Source: Acorus gramineus (Eukaryota; Streptophyta; Magnoliopsida; Acorales; Acoraceae). Taken from it: a stretch of 64,000 nucleotides of DNA. Shown piece by piece: positions 35,727 through 47,016 of this stretch. The notes under the pieces are model-generated. The model was not told where the DNA came from. It did no database searches and saw only the letters and a list, made by a program, of their open reading frames with translations. The DNA is taken from positions 12,614,777 to 12,678,776 of the forward strand of contig CM060856.1 of NCBI GenBank assembly GCA_030737835.1, read 5' to 3'. Position 1 is the stretch's first letter. Each line of letters starts with the position of its first letter. Both the position numbers and the translations under genes were made by a program.

Positions 35727-37342
35727 TCTATACTACTTATAAAAGCACCAATCCTGAAAAAACATTCAATTTCCTCTTTTACCCTTTTCAAATCATGAAA
35801 TTCCATCCCTCTCCCGAATTAAATTAAATTATCAAATTTTAAACCAAACCAAATTTTTTTTAATCAGATTTAATCCATCCGGTTCGACTCAATCAAACCG
35901 ACGCGACCCCTTCGAGTTCGACCCTCCTCTACCTCCCCTCATCCATCCGACTGCCCTATCTCCGCCTCCACATCTCCTCGGGATCTGCCTCCTCCTCTGA
36001 TGCCACACCTCCACCAGGACGTCAGCTTCGAACTCTCCACACCTCTTGACGAAGGCGACAGATGACGCAGTCTGATCGTGCACCAGTGTAAGATGGTGGT
36101 GGTCGACCCTCTCGTCTCTGCCGTCCGTTTGTGTATCCATTTTTGTTCCTATTTTATTTTTTTATTTGATTTGCCATTTTGAAGATGAGAGTAATTCAAT
36201 TTCTCTTTTTTTTGCTTGAGTAGTGCCTCGACAAGACGTGAGTTATTGAAATTGAAGGTAATTTTTTTGTTTGTCCCTCTTCATCTGCCCTTTTGATTGT
36301 TGGATTGTTTTTGCTTTTCTAGGATCTATTTTGGGTTTTTAATTTTGTTTTTTTCTTATTGTGTAAGATATTCTTTTACTTGATCACCCCATATTTCATT
36401 GAGGGTAAACTTGTATGATTATTCCTCACATTAGTGGTGTATGGATATATGAATGAATAATAATATAGGGGACATGCGGATTGCTTTCTACTTTAGTTAT
36501 GACTATCTCTGCTTTGTGCAATTCATTGGGGTCCAATTCATATGCAAGTGTTCTCAGTTTTCAATCTGTTTAGTCATTGGCATGGAATTGATTAAATTAA
36601 ATTTCAAAGAATTTGGAATTGGAAGGAGTGGTGAAGAAAAAAATTGGAATTTGGTGGGAATGGATATGGAGCTTAATATCTGAAATAAAAATAATAATAA
36701 TGTTCAAGCATATGTGGAATTCTAGACTGTATTGTAGGTCTAAGTCTCAGTCTTACGTAATTTTTTTTCCAAAATCCTCTGCTTCCCTCCCATCTTCTCT
36801 TTTTGTGAATCCCTCTAAAGCAAAAGATACTACACAATCAAATTGGCTAAGGTGATTTGTTTTGAGTTAATGTCAATTTGTTTGATTAGGCTCTTAACCC
36901 TAGGTTAACATACACCTTCTCCTCCTCCCATGTCCCACTAACCCAACCCGTATATTTTCTCATGGGACCCTCACGTGCTCTATAGTATTGTGTTTGTAAG
37001 TAATGTTATAGGCAAGCCTTTTTAAGGGAGAAAATGTTAGCAACTGTTATTTCTACCATCCTTTTGTAGCTACGTATTTTGAAATTTTTTTAAAAAGGTA
37101 TATATTCTTATATGTGGCTTTATCTGTTGTTCTTTATTATTTTTCTGTTTGATTTGTGCCTTGATTTGTTGTTTAATTTGCGGCCAGAGGAATTCCATAT
37201 GAATTCCATATTCAACCATATTAAATGTAGACTAATTGTTTGTGATAATGCTTGTGTAGTGATTTTGACAATATAGGTTATTTAGACAATGAGCTAACAG
37301 CCTATTTAGTGTGTTAGAGGTTTCCCTTCCACAATCCACACT

Positions 37343-37560
37343 AGATGAAGTGAGCTTAAATTTCATTTTTATTTTTATTTTTGAAGGTTGATTTATCAAT
37401 TGTTTTCAAGATTTTTTATTAAGGTTTAACACTTTGTTTGGGTTTGATCTGACACGAGATGAAGTGAGCTTAAATTTTATTTTTATTTTTATCTTGAAGG
37501 TTGATTTATCAATTGTTTTCAAGTTTTTTAATTAAGGTTTAACACTTTGTTTGGGTCTGA
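37343..37560 (+). repeat. Tandem duplication of about 110 bp inside the Helitron
   Basis: AGATGAAGTGAGCTTAAATT...TTTAACACTTTGTTTGGGT occurs twice in direct orientation, starting near 37343 and 37457, with only a few differences. Confidence 0.75.
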
Positions 37561-37601
37561 TATGTAGCTTTATGTGTGTCGGATTTGTGTTTTGATTTGT
37601 T

Positions 37602-38412
37602 ATGTGGGTTTACAATTGGACAGGAGATGCTGATTTGTGTCTTGGATGTTTTTTCAAGTTAATGAATTTGGTGGACATCCCACTCTTTCATTCAAGAACC
37701 AGGTCTCTTTGTTCCCTTGGCTGGGTTGCATACTTGCATTGCGATTGTTGTACACAAGAAATGGCAATGAACACTGGCAATGTTTTTATATATTTTATTG
37801 TTCTGGAGGAGTCACTGGTAGAGTTTTTCCAGGCCATTTGAGCCTTTGCATGTCTTCGTTATTTGGGGTGGATTAAGGCTGTCATACATTAATTTTATTG
37901 ATGAAATAATGCCTATAAGTCTAAACTCAATAGTTTACAGTTATTTTATGCAATTATGCATTCTCTATAACACTATCTTTTGCAATTGCTACGTTGTTAT
38001 TAATTTGTTTGTATACCCTTTCAGGAGAGGTTTATTTGAATCAGAAATAAAATTTCTTAAGGAGGTATTACTCATCTACTGTTTGCTACAGTTTCTCATA
38101 AAGAATCCTTGTTAGGTTTCAGTTTTTTGAAATGTAAGTTTGCAATTTGTGTAAAAATAAGTAATAATTTCCTCACACTTTAATGACATGTTCACATTCA
38201 CTTATGAAGCATTAGAGGTTATAGTTGGAATTACTTATTGCTTCTAAGAAGGATTTTAGGTGGAAAGCCTCTTCCTATAGCAGCTGTTGTTTCTGTTTTT
38301 TTTTGTCACATATCCAAGGAAAAATTGCAGAATATGAGAACTCTTATCCTCTCTAGACTTCTCTTGATGCAGTTTCTGGAGTCTTGCCTGACTATTATTA
38401 GTTTATCACTCA
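37602..38412 (+). other. Unassigned Helitron interior upstream of the CENP-O exons
   Basis: Two overlapping open frames (37602-37841 and 37637-37876) exist but I recognise neither product. If the captured CENP-O segment extended further 5', its exons should lie here; I could not find convincing ones. Confidence 0.3.
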
Positions 38413-39556
38413 GGAATACGAGATGTAGAGAATGATCATCTTTCTTCGAATGCAATGGTATGCCTGCAGTCAGCATCATCTATATTTTTGTGGTCTTTAA
38501 TGTTTCCTCCTTTTGGTGAAACCCGTCATTCTTTGAATTAGAGATGCTATTGTACTTATTTAGTTGATGTGTAATTTTTACAGAAATTTATAGACTATGT
38601 TGGAGCCATTTTACAAGGTTTTGTTGATAGACGGGAGCAGGTATAATGTTAGTATTTTTAATTATCTTAAAGAGCCTTTGATCAAATATTTTGTTTATAA
38701 TCATTATATTATTTGCTAAGCTCTACTTTTGCATGGGTAGGTTCGCCTTATCAAGGAACTCTACGGTAATCAGATCAGAGAGCTATACCATACCCTTTCA
38801 TACAATATGATTGAATTCACAGTCAATGATTTTGATTGGTGGGTGCCTTCTCTTCTACTCATCTTGCATTGGTGGTTTTTTTGTCTAGCTTTGCCCCTGC
38901 AACTTGATCTTGTCAATTTAATCAATAAAATGTGTCAAGTCAATGCACTTGGCTATTTCAGTACTACCTTGGGTTGGAGGAAAATGAATTTTCTTGATTA
39001 CATCTTAGATATTCATGCAAAACATAACCTTTTGTAAGCAGGACACCTTACAGCATGTCCTAATGATGCGTAATAATTTGGTGAAGAGAAAAGGACAGTG
39101 CTTGCAGAATCAGATTATATGAAGTGATAATACTTCATACCTGGATGCACTGATCATATGGATTTGCATTTTTCCTTCTGCAGCAGGGTGACCGTCAGCC
39201 TAAGATACGCGGATCTCGTCTTGACCTCACCATCTCGAATTAGAGTTTTGGCATGGCCTGTTCATCCCTCCAAGAAAATCTCTCCAACCGACGCGTCGGG
39301 AACTGGGTCGATCCTTGCTCAATCAACTCCCTCTCGTCTTCCATTTGCGGAGGATCTTTTGAGAACGTTGTGTTTGTCGGAAGGTGCTCCTCTAATTTAA
39401 ATCCATGCCATGCTTAAACAATATCATTAGTTTCTTAAACTCCTTTTACCCGTGTAATTTTTTTTCTTCTGATCCCCTCACACAGCATACGTGGAGATAG
39501 TGCTGAATCTACTGCCGATACTCCAAGAAATTTTCCCACACCTGAAGGATGACTGA
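38413..39556 (+). pseudogene. 3' exons of a CENP-O (Mcm21) kinetochore gene, carried in the Helitron
   Basis: CENP-O is a subunit of the inner-kinetochore COMA/CCAN complex. Five segments join in frame with GT-AG borders: 38413-38457 (GIRDVENDHLSSNAM), 38584-38640 (KFIDYVGAILQGFVDRREQ), 38741-38838 (starts VRLIKELYGNQIRELYHTL), 39184-39383 (starts RVTVSLRYADLVLTSP, contains VLAWPVHPSKK) and 39486-39556 (AYVEIVLNLLPILQEIFPH, stop). They match the order and wording of the C-terminal part of plant CENP-O as I recall it. There are no internal stops over about 138 codons. The N-terminal half is not recognisable, so this is a partial gene copy. The 39184 acceptor is a CAGCAG tandem acceptor. Being inside a Helitron, it is most likely a captured copy; whether it is transcribed is unknown. 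Confidence 0.7.
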
Positions 39557-40436
39557 CAGGTTTTATGCATGCTTCTAAATGCATCCAGTTATGATCTGAC
39601 TAACACTGGCAGCAGTTATGAATTGAGACTAATCACAGGATCTGTTAACAGAGTTCACATGTTTGATCAATTTCTTTTCCACTGTTTTGGTTTGCTAATA
39701 GGCCTCGTTTAATTTGTTCATCATAAATTTTCTTTTTCCAGCTTAGCAGGCTTTTTATCTACTTTGTATTTTTCTTTTTAGAATATAAATATCTCATATC
39801 CGATATTTCGCCGATTGGAGTGTATATACATGGTTCGCACAAACTGCATGGACCGCATATATATATAAAGTTTGATTTATTTTTATTTTTATTATTTTGC
39901 TTTGGACAATATAAAGACACGACATAGTGAACCAGTGAAAGTCAAGAGAAGATAACATGTAAAATGAATTATGATAAAAAAATTTACAAGTAATGAACTT
40001 GTTAGTATCGTTCCAACGTGTTAGACAGACGCCTTTGTCATCAAAGTGTTAGATGTATTATTTTTTTTATATTGTTTATGTTTGATATATTTTGATTTTG
40101 AATTTTTTTTTTCTTGGATTCATAACTACATTTTCTTTTTTTATTTTTATTTTTATTTTTATTTTAATTCTTTTAGTGTGAATTGTTGAAAGGAATATCT
40201 GTGATTTTCGTGAGGTTTGCTAGATAGGCCAGTTTGTTACCTCAATCTATTCATAGCTTTAACAACTCATTGTCAAAAACTTTATCAACCATATACTAAA
40301 AAATTATATGATTGAGGTATAAAAATTAAAACAATCAATGATAATATTTCACAAAAAACTGATAATCTCAATTAATATTTGTTCATTATAATATTTTTAA
40401 CAATTGTTCAGTGCAACGCATATGTGCATCTACTGG

Positions 40437-41290
40437 TATACAAAATTCATCAAAAGTGACCCACTACAGAGAAATTAAAATTGCTTCACAAGATAATTTA
40501 AGAGGGCATATCAGAAATAAATAAACTTTTTTAAAAGAGAAGGCAAACCATTGGACAATTCAAATACATAACAAATTGTAACAAACTCAACACATTCGGT
40601 TTGCAGTAAAAAAAATAAATATGGAAGCACACATAATGCACTCATTATTATTTGAACAGTCAAATATGGTAACTTATTAAAACAGGTTATTTACCATATT
40701 TAAGATAAATTGTTAAAATCCATGGCAGAAAATTAAGGCTGATAATAGACTATTATGTTTTGAAATTGTTGGATAAATGGGCTATTATCAGACAAAAATA
40801 GAAAGATTATGAAGACAGGGTTTAGAAGATCCTGGTATGGAGTCACGTGGTAACGCTGTCTTCATAACAGAATACGCCCCCTCAATCGCACAGGGTTCTC
40901 GACGATCTATTCCCAAGATAAAACCACCCAACCCTCGCTGTTCTCTTCTTGGTGCAAGTAGGAAGAGAAGTCGAACCAGTCGCAGACTTGATCACCTAAA
41001 AGAACAAAAAGGAAAAATAAGAACTCTGTTTGTGTGGAGGATTTCTGATGAAACACTTAGTTTTTTCGCTTTATTTGAATCTCATCAAATGCGGCCTTTT
41101 TATAGGCACAGAGATTCGACCGTTAGAGGTGTAACGTTAACTATAATTACACACATCATCTATGGTAAACGTTTCGGTTTCCATATTTATTTCCAACGTT
41201 TAAAATTCAAACGTTGTCAGCTGTTACGAAAAACAAAAACGTTTATCCCATTAAATTTTTAATCTTTATTTGAAAAATAATTAATACATT
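40437..41290. other. Unassigned DNA with a 141-codon open frame
   Basis: An open frame at 40837-41262 (basic, Arg/Lys-rich at the start) resembles nothing I know. It is GC-richer than its flanks from 40837 to 41000. I do not call it a gene. Confidence 0.3.
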
Positions 41291-43495
41291 TTTTTAAGGA
41301 AATGTATTATTTGTCCAACACAAAAAACCCTACCACTCCCCCAATAAAACCTTCAACAATCTCCACCAACGCCGGCCCCCTTGACGAGATCCACCAGTCG
41401 CCTTGATGATCTCCACCAACGCTGGCCTTTCCTCTCCGCCAATCTACGAGGTCCACTCGGTCCACCGCCCGATCGACGAGATCGACGAGGTTCGCCCGAT
41501 CCACACCGCGAAGTAGGCCAACAACTCCACCATCGGCCACATTCACCGCGCCATCACCACATCTACACAAAGGTACAGATAAACTAAGATATTTTTTTGT
41601 AGGGTTTTGGATTGTTTGGTTTTTTTTGTTTTTTGTGTTTCTTGTTGGGTTTTGCACTCCTCAAAAAAATTCTGATTTTAGGTTCTTGAAAATTTAAATG
41701 TTGAACCCAATGGAAGGGATTGAATTTATTTACTACCAAATGATGAGAGGTAGAAGAAGAAGAAAAAAAGCATTTGATCTATTTATTTATTTATATATTT
41801 ATCGTTCTCTGTATGGGTTTGTTTGGAAAGTTATTAGGCAAAAGAGTTTCTTGTGTCAAATGAGTTCTTTTGGCTTGCTTGGAAGAACTTGTTTGAAGGA
41901 TGAAAGTATTGTCTTTTGGTTTGAATATTCTGATATCTATTTAATTTGAAAAATTGCTATGATCAAATAGCTTCAAAGGGTGGTTTCAATTCCCAACTCT
42001 GACTCAAAGTGTAGATGTTTTATGATGATGGAAAAAGAGGAAAACGATTGTTCAACCATTCACATTATGTTTTTGGCTATCTTACTTTCAAACTATGACA
42101 TTAGTGTATTCGTAAGTATGAATTTTATTGATTCTAACACAATCATGGGTTTACTTGAGGGGAAAAGAGTGAAAATTTGTTCATTTTGTAAATCCTAAAT
42201 TTGGATTTTAAATTAATCCAATTTGTCTTTGGACCATCATGGTTTTAAACTCTGACTTAATGCAATTGATGATATGCATGAATCCCTTTTTTTATTCATG
42301 TATTATGTATATTCTCTTATCAGAAATTTGAAACTTCTTTGGTTTTTGGTTGTATCAAGAAGCAATGCTCTGTATTGATCTTTTGATTAACCTCTTATGC
42401 TTCATCTGTACATCCTTGACTTCTTTTGATTCTACATTGTTATGCTTTAATTATCTATACACGCATAACCTCTTTTGATTATATATCCTTAACCCTAGGT
42501 GACTTTGCAATTTTTATATATATTTGAAATGAGTTAAAAAGCTATGCATATAGATAGAGTGATGTAGTAAAACTTCAAATTTAAGGCTTCTGAGGTTTGT
42601 GAATATTAATCTAAGGGGTTGATGAGATGTAATATATAAATTTATTTGAAAATTTTAAATTAAGAATGAACACTTCTTAAAATAAGAAGGAACACTTCAT
42701 GCTTAAGGTGTCAATGCCCATATACTCTTTATTATTCAGGTTTCTTTGTAAATGGGGGTGGAGAGATCATGTGCATCTCCAAATTTTATATGAAAACCGA
42801 ATATCTTGATTTATGTGGAATATGCATAAAAGTAATAAAATTGTGTATCTTGCTGTTATCTTGTAGAATATGCATATACTCTCTAAAAATTTATATGGAC
42901 TATGCACAAACATATCTTGTTGTTGTTCTGTCTTGGTGGTGGGTCTACATATATAATTATGTGTAATTGTTTGTTTTTTCAAATACATATAATTATGTGT
43001 ATATTTTAGAAGATAGAGAGCAGTCGAACTCTATGTACACTGTTATGCTTCTTATGTACATTGTTAGGCTATCCCTATACACTGTTATGCTCATAATATG
43101 ATATAAAAACTAGCTTAACATTGATCATCTTAATATCCAGGATTCTAACTTGCTAGTTTTGCTTGTACTCTTGTAGTCATAGGGGTATCCACGTGATAAA
43201 AGAACTTCAAAATTCACTGATAAATGAAAACTAATATAATAACAAACTAAAATGTAATCTAACACCTTTAACAGGATGTATATTTGTTCCCTACCAATAA
43301 TATCTGGAATTTATTTGGATGCATTCATCAGTATTGGGGGAGAGAGACCTTGTTTCAATGAGTTATTGTGCCACTTGGACTTGTGGGTTGGGTACTCTTT
43401 TACACTTAGAGTTATGATCCGGTGACTTAATTTTTTTTTATCCAATATTGACTAAGTACACCATTAATCTTTTCTGTGTACATTGTTAAAATTCC
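41291..43495. other. Unassigned DNA with a GC-rich segment
   Basis: 41330-41570 is C-rich with internally repeated GATCTCCACCAACGC and GAGATCGACGAGG words and ends at a donor-like CAAAGGTACAG, resembling a gene leader or first exon. AT-rich DNA follows, with GTACACTGTTATGC-type words at 43034-43095. No product recognised. Confidence 0.3.
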
Positions 43496-43613
43496 TTGTG
43501 CACTGTTAATCAATTTTTGTGCACTCTTATAATAGGAACCGTGATGCCCTTCCTCCCCAAATCCATGCTAGTGCAGCATAGATGTTTCTCAATCTACTAT
43601 AAAAGCGCGATGG

Positions 43614-43880
43614 ATGAGATGGCAATTAGAGACTACCACAAGAGGTTGTTCAAAAAGACTCCATTCAACATCTTGGCGAACATTCATAGATGCAGTTCCC
43701 ACAGAGTTGGTTGATGTCATGGTCAACAACTACAACAACCCTGATGGATATTATTTTGAGATTGGTGGAAGGCCGATCACATTGACGGCCAACATGGATT
43801 TTGAGCAAAAAGACATTCCAAGAGGGGACTACGCAGCCAAAGTCATTCGAAGAGCTAGAGAGATTGAGCATCGCATATAA
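43614..43880 (+). CDS. Unrecognised open frame (88 codons), possible terminal exon
   Basis: Frame from 43614 to the stop at 43880. From about residue 22 it reads as ordinary protein: DAVPTELVDVMVNNYNNPDG, then YYFEIGGRPITLTANMDFEQ, then GDYAAKVIRRAREIEHRI. It is not low-complexity. An acceptor could lie nearby, so the true exon start is uncertain. I do not recognise the family. GTACATTGTTAA-type words lie on both sides (43440-43530 and 44100-44210), suggesting it is part of a larger mobile element. Confidence 0.3.
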   Translation: MRWQLETTTRGCSKRLHSTSWRTFIDAVPTELVDVMVNNYNNPDGYYFEIGGRPITLTANMDFEQKDIPRGDYAAKVIRRAREIEHRI

Positions 43881-44099
43881 ATAAATACAAGAAGAGAGTG
43901 ATACATATAAATAGAAAATGTAATGTGTACATGATGTTATTTGATGTTGTGTTTTATATCGGTGATGGTGGTGTTTTACATGATGTCAATGTTAGAACGG
44001 CATATGTTATAATGTTAACAACAAATTTTAATGTTTGAACAGATGTTAATGTTTGAACAAGAGATGATGCTTGAAAGTTTAACAGGTTAAATAGGTAAT

Positions 44100-44535
44100 A
44101 TGGACTCTACTGTGTACACTATTATGCACTATTTGTACATTGTTAAACAGGTTATATGGACTCTACTGTGTACACTGTTATACATTGTATGTACATTGTT
44201 ATGCGTCGGGGGCGTGATGAGGAGCGCGATTGGAATCGGGGGCGGTTGGGGGGCACTGGTGGAGGTGGTCTCACATTCTCAAATTTTTGGGGGAGAAAAG
44301 GAGTGTGTGTGTGTGGGGGGGGGGGGGGGGGGAGAGATGGCAAAAGCCATGAAATGATGAGTTGGGGGTAAAAGAGGAAAAAAATAATGGATTGGATGGA
44401 AGTTAAATGGAAGGACCGAAACAAAATGCAACCACTAACTGAGGGACTTAAAAAAAACTTAAAATAGTCCAGAGACTAATGATTAATAGATAGGTATCCT
44501 TAGGGACCCCTAATTAATTTTTCATATATATATAT
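44100..44535. repeat. GTACANTGTTA word cluster, G-run and MITE-family right end
   Basis: A short tandem duplication at 44099-44200 (ATGGACTCTACTGTGTACACT repeated) is followed by a (GT)n-(G)n run at 44304-44332. At 44500-44520 there is an end resembling the AATTAATTA MITE family (GGGACCCCTAATTAATTTTT). The matching left end was not found. Confidence 0.45.
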
Positions 44536-44700
44536 ATAGGAAAATATATATAAAAAAAAGAGTGAACTGCATTTAGGCTTAAAAAGAGATTGAGTCTAAC
44601 ATTTACAAAATTTATAACATTTTTTTGTCTCAGTAAGAAATAACATTTCCATGCTATAGCAGATATTAAGCAATGGCCGGCTGCATTTCTATTGACAACT

Positions 44701-44955
44701 TTTTTTTTTCTTTTTTGGAGCAGAACCCTGTAGGGAGGGAGATTACAAATTGACAGGCCCTATAGGTCAATTACAAACTTAACAGTCTCTAAAAGCTACA
44801 AGTATTTGATGCAGAACAAAACAAAATTGGGCCTACTGGCCCATGAACGAGCCCATCTGGGTTTTTTTGGTCACATTTTCTTGTGTGAAGCAAGAACAGA
44901 TCCTGCGGCTCCCCCTTGGGGAGGGTGTCTCTTTACCAGGTGAGCTACGGCTTAC
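44701..44955 (-). mobile_element. tRNA-derived SINE-like element
   Basis: On the minus strand the head contains an A-box-like GTAGCTCACCTGGTAAAGAG, then a T-arm/B-box-like region (GCAGGATCTGTTCTTGCTTC, which looks like a decayed GCAGGTTCGAGTCCTGC). The body continues to a 3' A-rich tail (44701-44718 read as A's on the minus strand). Possible flanking repeats TTGACAACT and TTGATAAAACT are imperfect. A functional tRNA is excluded by the poor anticodon and T arms. Confidence 0.5.
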
Positions 44956-45152
44956 GGGACATTGATAAAACTTTGTTGCAACCATTATGTAGTCATTGTA
45001 ATGAAAGAACGAGAGATGTCCAACCGATATACATCTATGTATATTCAAATGAATTGAATGCTATAAACACTTGATAATGAACAAAATATATATACTAGGT
45101 TAGAAAAAAAATATAACCTACAAAAATGACCGCAATAAAGTGAGTATGTATC

Positions 45153-45579
45153 TAGGGGTGGTAAACGAGCCAAACTAAAAAAGCTTTGACCTGTTCAAAC
45201 TCAGCTCATTTAGTATCTAGTTCGGCTTGGGATTGAGTTTAATTTCGTGTTCAAGCAGAAGCTCAAACCAAGACTCGGCTCGAGCTCATTTAGCTAAAAG
45301 AAACTTGTTTAGTATTTGAGAAGTCACCTTTCACAAATCACAACACCTTATACATGTAAAAATGACATAAGCTCGGGCTTAAGCTCGGGCTCGGATCGGG
45401 TTTTTTTTAGTTTTTCCCTTTTTTATGTTAAGTATCAAGCTCGTATAGGCTCAGGCTCGACTTGTTTATAAACCGAGTTTTAAAAAGTATCCAAGTTCGA
45501 CTCATTTGTCTAATCAAATAAGCTTAAACAAACTTTAATTGAACCAAATCCGAGCTGCTCGACTCGTTTACTACCCCTA
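45153..45579. mobile_element. hAT MITE (TAGGGGTGGTAAACGAGC family)
   Basis: 427 bp. The left terminus TAGGGGTGGTAAACGAGC is inverted at the right (GACTCGTTTACTACCCCTA). Flanks TATGTATC (45145-45152) and TATATATC (45580-45587) match at 7 of 8. Subterminal GAGCTC / GCTCGGGCTC words are abundant. TAGGGGTG...AAACGAGC termini are widespread among plant hAT MITEs. Confidence 0.82.
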
Positions 45580-45587
45580 TATATATC

Positions 45588-46925
45588 AGCCTCGTTAGGA
45601 TTAATGGTTCTTTTGGCACCTTTTCATCACAGCGACTGCACGTCTTTTTCAAGTGAGATTTTTAGATTTGAAGATTTTTCTTATGAGTCTGGAAGACAAC
45701 GAAAAGCCACCAACCGTGCTGGGACAAGTTCACCACATTTAGAACTTGCAAAATCAACAAATCGTGATCTACAGAACTCTTTAAAACATATAATATATGA
45801 TATGTACATTGGCCACTATTTCTTTGACAAGTAAAAGGAAAAATGATACTTGATTTAACTTATGACTTCCTTTTATACCAGTGGAATAGATTAGATGGAA
45901 TAACACGTGCAATACCAGAGATACGTACAGTTTTAAAAAAGAAAAAGAAAAAAAAAAGTGAAAATGGGTTCAAGGGAAATAGTCATTTAAAACAATCAAA
46001 ATGTCTTTTCTATGCTTTCAAAGACTCTGTTTAATTTCTTATGGAAGCAATATTATGAGAATATATCATTAAAATTGTATAAATCATGGGACTCACAAAT
46101 TAAATCATTTTCTACCTTTTACAAATTATTATTCACATCGTTTTCACATTTTATTCATAACTTATGAAACAACAAAAATTTTATTTTTACGTTTTCCAAT
46201 AATAATAACTAAAAACAACAACCAATTAAAAGATCACATATTTCGTTGGTATAATAATCTATTCTCATAATATTCATAAATCTCATAATTAGTTATGTCT
46301 ATCCACACAGCACCAAATGTTATCCTAACACCCTATGTAACCTGGGTCTTCTTTAATTTGGATTTCCTATCAAGTCCCTATTAACACGTTCTACTTGTTT
46401 ATTTAATGTTCAATGCAATATCTATGTGTTTTCAAATACTTATACAAATGTTTAATTTCTTATGGAATATTATGAGAATATACCATTTAAATTAATGAAA
46501 ATTTAAGCCAATGACTAAATTGACTAACTAATGCAATGCAGTTTAAAAGACATGCATGTCCCACACCAAGTTTGTTATGATTTATATAAGATTATCCATG
46601 TTTATTAGAACTTAGATATCTTGAACCCAACAAAGAAAAAAACAAGCAAACAAACACAAAGAAAGATAGAAAGAAAGACTTACTCCACACTTGCAAAAAG
46701 TTCATCATGTGCATTTTAAAAAAGCCCAACCCAAATTTGCTAAATTATATACGGGATTATATGTGTTTATAGGAACTGAAATATTTTAGTCTAAAAAAAT
46801 AATAATAATAATTAATTGCCAATAACGTGCACAAAAAGTATAGTCTGTGCATTTAAAGAAAGCAAAACACACGAGGCGGCTTTATCAGCTGTGGCCAACC
46901 ACCCACAGGGTTGCAACTTCCCCTG
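45588..46925. other. Intergenic DNA upstream of the O-methyltransferase
   Basis: No gene recognised. A CATGCATG and AT-rich stretches occur near 46550. Two similar segments (TTTAATTTCTTATGGAA...ATTATGAGAATAT) occur near 46030 and 46450. Confidence 0.4.
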
Positions 46926-46933
46926 TATAAATA
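46926..46933 (+). promoter_or_regulatory. TATA box of the O-methyltransferase gene
   Basis: TATAAATA, 84 bp before the start codon at 47017, inside CCCTGTATAAATATCAG. Spacing suits a leader of roughly 50-60 nt. Confidence 0.65.
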
Positions 46934-47016
46934 TCAGTGATTTTAGTCATAGATCCACACACTGACACACACAGAACACAGAGACTTGTGAGTTCTGAGA
47001 CCGAGAGTTGAAACAA

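Larger units (their letters stand above)
35727..40436 (+). mobile_element. Helitron (4.7 kb, non-autonomous) carrying host gene sequence
   Basis: The 5' terminus TCTATACTACTTATAAAAGC (35727-35746) is the classic plant Helitron start and is preceded by A. The 3' terminus is ATGTGCATCTACTGG followed by T (ends 40436), so insertion was between A and T. The last roughly 670 bp (39765-40436) are repeated at 48632-49795, where the 3' end is better preserved with a palindromic hairpin and CTAG. No Rep/helicase frame is visible, so it is non-autonomous. It includes a GC-rich segment (35880-36130) of unknown origin, unassigned DNA and the CENP-O exons at 38413-39556. Confidence 0.8.

Noticed and set aside
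44304-44332. G-run as a regulatory G-quadruplex
   Set aside because: It is a simple (GT)n-(G)n repeat in intergenic DNA with no adjacent gene.
44870-44950. Possible functional tRNA gene on the minus strand
   Set aside because: The D-arm-like part is good but the anticodon and T arms do not fold; it fits a SINE head better.
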